A DNA stretch of 64,000 nucleotides, from contig NZ_ML123047.1 of assembly GCF_003846175.1 (NCBI RefSeq), forward strand, positions 98,262-162,261. Reading direction: 5' to 3'. The translations under genes and the position numbers were made by a program. Under the pieces are notes generated by a model, which saw nothing but the letters and a program-made list of their open reading frames with translations, was not told the origin of the DNA and searched no databases. Of this stretch, positions 61,543 to 64,000 are shown one piece after another; within the stretch, counting starts at the first letter, position 1; every line of letters starts with the position of its first letter. This stretch comes from Streptomyces sp. ADI95-17. Its GTDB lineage: Bacteria; Actinomycetota; Actinomycetes; Streptomycetales; Streptomycetaceae.

Positions 61543-63795
61543 ATGCCAAAGAAGCGCTCGGGCGGGGGTCTCTCTACGACCCAGCAGGCCGCCAAGTTCC
61601 TCGGTGTCGCCGCGCTCTCCGGAGTCGTGCTCGCGGGCATCGCGCTGCCGGCCGCCGGAGCACTGGGCCTCGCCACCAAGGGAACAGTCGAGGGATTCGA
61701 CGAGATCCCGGCCAATCTGAAGACTCCGCCGCTGAGCCAGCGCACCACGATCCTGGACAGCAAGGGCGGAATGATCGCCACGGTGTACTCGCGCGACCGC
61801 ACGGTGGTTCCGCTGAAGAACATCTCGCCGTACATGCAGAAGGCGATCGTCGCGATCGAGGACGCCCGGTTCTACGAACACGGGGCCGTCGACCTCAAGG
61901 GCATCCTGCGCGCGCTGAACCGCAATGTGCAGACGGGCGGGACCGCCGAGGGCGCGTCGACACTCACCCAGCAGTACGTGAAGAACGTCTTCGTGGAGGA
62001 GGCGGGCGACGACCCGGACAAGGTCGCGCAGGCCACCCAGCAGACGATGGGCCGCAAGGTCCAGGAGCTGAAGTACGCGATCCAGGTCGAGGAAGAACTC
62101 GGCAAGAAGAAGATCCTGGAGAACTACCTCAACATCACCTTCTTCGGGCAGCAGGCCTACGGCGTCGAGGCCGCCTCCCAGCGCTACTTCTCCAAGTCTG
62201 CGAAGGACCTGACGCTGGAGGAGTCCGCGCTGCTGGCCGGCGTCGTGCAGTCGCCCAGCCGCTACGACCCGGTCAACGACACGGCCGAGGCCACCAAGCG
62301 CCGCAACATGGTGCTCCAGCGCATGGCGGACGTCGGGGACATCTCGCGGGCCCAGGCCGACAAGGCGAAGGCGACCCCGATCAAGCTCCGGGTCAAGAAG
62401 CCCAAGAACGGCTGCATCACCGCCGTCAGCGGCGCCGGCTTCTTCTGCGACTACGTGCGCCATGTCTTCCTCACCGACGCGGTCTTCGGCAAGACCAAGG
62501 AGGACCGGGCCAAGATCTGGAACCGCGGCGGCCTGACGATCCGGACGACGCTCGACCCGCAGTCCCAGCAGTCGGTGCAGGGCTCGATCAAGAACCACGT
62601 CTACAAGTCGGACAAGGTCGCGACCGCCGTGACGCTGGTCCAGCCGGGCACCGGCAAGATCATGGGCATGGGCCAGTCCAAGCCGTACGGCTTCGGCACC
62701 AACGAGACCCAGTACAACTACTCGGTCGACAAGGCCATGGGCGGCTCCAACTACGGCTTCCCGACCGGTTCGACGTTCAAGCCGTTCGTCGCGGCCGCCG
62801 CCATAGCGCAGGGGAAGCCCGCGACCCAGGTCTATTCGTCGCCCTACGAGATGCCCTACCCGACGGTCCAGACCTGCGACAAGCCGTACGTGAACCTGAA
62901 CGGCGAGCGGGTACCGAACGAGAACGAGTCGGAGCGCGGTCCGTACGCGCTGAAGGAGGCGATGGAGAAATCCGTCAACACCTACTTCATCCAGATGGTG
63001 GAGGACATCGGCCTCTGCCCTGTGGCCAAGATGACCGACAAGCTCGGTGTGGTGCAGGGCAACGGTGAAAAGCTCCCCCAGTCCCCCGCCATCGCGCTCG
63101 GCTCGAAGGGGCTGTCCCCTCTGACGATGGCCAGCGCGTACGCCGCCTTCGCCAACCGCGGTACGTACTGCACCCCGGTCGCCATGGAGTCGGTCAGCAA
63201 GGCCGACGGCACTGCGCTGCCCGTGCCCAAGACCACCTGCTCGCAGGCGATGTCGCCGACCACGGCCGACACCATCAACACCCTGCTGCGCGGAGTGGTC
63301 GACTCCGGTACCGGCCAGGAGGCGGGTCTCCAGAGCCGCGACAACGCGGGCAAGACCGGTACGACCGACGCCCGGAAGAACGCCTGGTTCGTCGGGTACA
63401 CGCCGAACATGTCCGGCGCGGTCTGGGTCGGCAGCCCGTCCCAGAGCGTCGAGATGGAGCACATCACGATCGGTGGCGTGTACCAGGACAAGGTGTACGG
63501 CGGACAGGTCCCCGGACCGATCTGGCGTGACGCGATGACGGGCGCGCTCAACGGAGTAACCGCCCCCTCCTTCAACACCGTCGATATCCCGGACCCGCCG
63601 AAGAACGACGAGCAGGACAGCGACAGGGACAGGGACAAGGGCCACGGCCGGGACAAGGGCAGGCCCGGCGCCGGGGGCAAGAAGCCCGGCGACAAGAGCC
63701 CGTTCCCCGGTATCAGCATCTCGCCGGACCTGATCGGCGGGAACAACGGCGGCGGCCACCGTGGCCAGACCACCGGCGGCACACAGGGTCCCTGA
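61543..63795 (+). CDS. Class A penicillin-binding protein (transglycosylase/transpeptidase)
   Basis: 750 aa, bifunctional. A single N-terminal TM ('FLGVAALSGVVLAGIALPAAGAL') is followed by GT51 with the EDARFYEHG motif near residue 106 and 'EGASTLTQQYVKN'. The transpeptidase has S410-T-F-K413, S477-V-N479 and K604-T-G606. The C-terminal about 60 residues are a Lys/Asp/Gly-rich tail. It polymerises and cross-links peptidoglycan outside the membrane. ATG at 61543. In S. coelicolor the equivalent lies next to wblA. Confidence 0.96.
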   Translation: MPKKRSGGGLSTTQQAAKFLGVAALSGVVLAGIALPAAGALGLATKGTVEGFDEIPANLKTPPLSQRTTILDSKGGMIATVYSRDRTVVPLKNISPYMQKAIVAIEDARFYEHGAVDLKGILRALNRNVQTGGTAEGASTLTQQYVKNVFVEEAGDDPDKVAQATQQTMGRKVQELKYAIQVEEELGKKKILENYLNITFFGQQAYGVEAASQRYFSKSAKDLTLEESALLAGVVQSPSRYDPVNDTAEATKRRNMVLQRMADVGDISRAQADKAKATPIKLRVKKPKNGCITAVSGAGFFCDYVRHVFLTDAVFGKTKEDRAKIWNRGGLTIRTTLDPQSQQSVQGSIKNHVYKSDKVATAVTLVQPGTGKIMGMGQSKPYGFGTNETQYNYSVDKAMGGSNYGFPTGSTFKPFVAAAAIAQGKPATQVYSSPYEMPYPTVQTCDKPYVNLNGERVPNENESERGPYALKEAMEKSVNTYFIQMVEDIGLCPVAKMTDKLGVVQGNGEKLPQSPAIALGSKGLSPLTMASAYAAFANRGTYCTPVAMESVSKADGTALPVPKTTCSQAMSPTTADTINTLLRGVVDSGTGQEAGLQSRDNAGKTGTTDARKNAWFVGYTPNMSGAVWVGSPSQSVEMEHITIGGVYQDKVYGGQVPGPIWRDAMTGALNGVTAPSFNTVDIPDPPKNDEQDSDRDRDKGHGRDKGRPGAGGKKPGDKSPFPGISISPDLIGGNNGGGHRGQTTGGTQGP

Positions 63796-63819
63796 GCCAC
63801 CCGGCTCGACCCCTGGAAT

Positions 63820-63865
63820 GAGGGTGGGGTGCCCGGATCGATCCCGATCCGGGCACCCCACCCTC
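63820..63865. terminator. 20-bp perfect-stem terminator
   Basis: The stem 63820-63839 pairs with 63846-63865 without a mismatch (begins GAGGGTGGGG), 6-nt loop GATCCC. Bidirectional between the PBP and the convergent partial gene. Confidence 0.92.
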
Positions 63866-63925
63866 GTATATGTCTGCTGTATGTCTGCGCCGCTCTACCC
63901 CTGGCGCAATCCCTGTCGCACGGGC

Positions 63926-64000
63926 TCAGCCCGCGAGGAGCTTCTTCACCGAGGCGGCCACCCGGCCGCCGTCGGCGAGCCCGGCCACCTTCGGGTTCAC
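63926..64000 (-). CDS. 3' end of a GatB/YqeY-domain protein (partial)
   Basis: The last 24 codons read ...VNPKVAGLADGGRVAASVKKLLAG then TGA. The 'GRADGGRVA..VK..L' end is typical of GatB/YqeY proteins, which are tRNA-amidotransferase-related and stand alone. It continues past the window. Confidence 0.7.
   Translation of the reverse strand: MNPKVAGLADGGRVAASVKKLLAG

Overview
The window is chromosomal DNA of a Streptomyces (very high GC, GTG/TTG starts, strong third-position GC, tight 1-4 nt gene overlaps). Markers that fix the genus are bldG with its partner anti-sigma gene, wblA, the Streptomyces-type crp, the membrane-domain/dTMP-kinase fusion, and a Lys/Ala-tailed topoisomerase I. From memory, the order from the alpha/beta hydrolase at 11.8 kb to the penicillin-binding protein at 63.8 kb follows the S. 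coelicolor block SCO3540-SCO3580. This is recollection, not an alignment. I see no IS element, prophage, CRISPR array or biosynthetic cluster.

Layout. 0-4.6 kb: secreted serine hydrolase, winged-helix protein, zinc-free MDR oxidoreductase, and a divergent WYL regulator. 4.6-10.6 kb: a minus-strand set made of an uncharacterised protein, an HSP90-type ATPase and a 1001-aa TPR protein 2 nt behind it. This is the least ordinary gene set here. 10.8-21.8 kb: lipoprotein, tRNA-Thr(CGU), secreted peptidase-like hydrolase, then DNA replication and topology genes (holB, tmk fusion, topA). 22.3-29.1 kb: methyltransferase, lipoprotein, proton-pumping pyrophosphatase, and the bldG/anti-sigma developmental switch. 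29.1-36.7 kb: a MrfA-like helicase converging on a seven-gene Tad-type locus (ssd, tadA, tadB, tadC, Flp-like pilin, two TadE-like proteins).

37.2-45.3 kb: HAD phosphatase, an intergenic stretch that looks like the 6S-like RNA locus, a Fic-like protein with a broken motif, a MinD-like ATPase, a secreted deacetylase and a SulP-carbonic anhydrase fusion. 45.5-50.9 kb: acetyl-CoA synthetase, then nhaA with two coupled genes. 51.3-58.2 kb: MarP protease, Nudix, nth, crp, MBL/Nudix pair, RidA/DUF4177 pair. 58.3-64 kb: two ArsA-like ATPases, wblA, a class A PBP and the 3' end of a GatB/YqeY gene.

Many features are envelope or developmental. bldG, wblA, crp, the 6S-like RNA candidate and the Ssd/Tad genes are all of types linked to the Streptomyces growth-to-sporulation transition. 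Intrinsic terminators separate most transcription units. Several intergenic regions carry short tandem repeats of likely replication-slippage origin.
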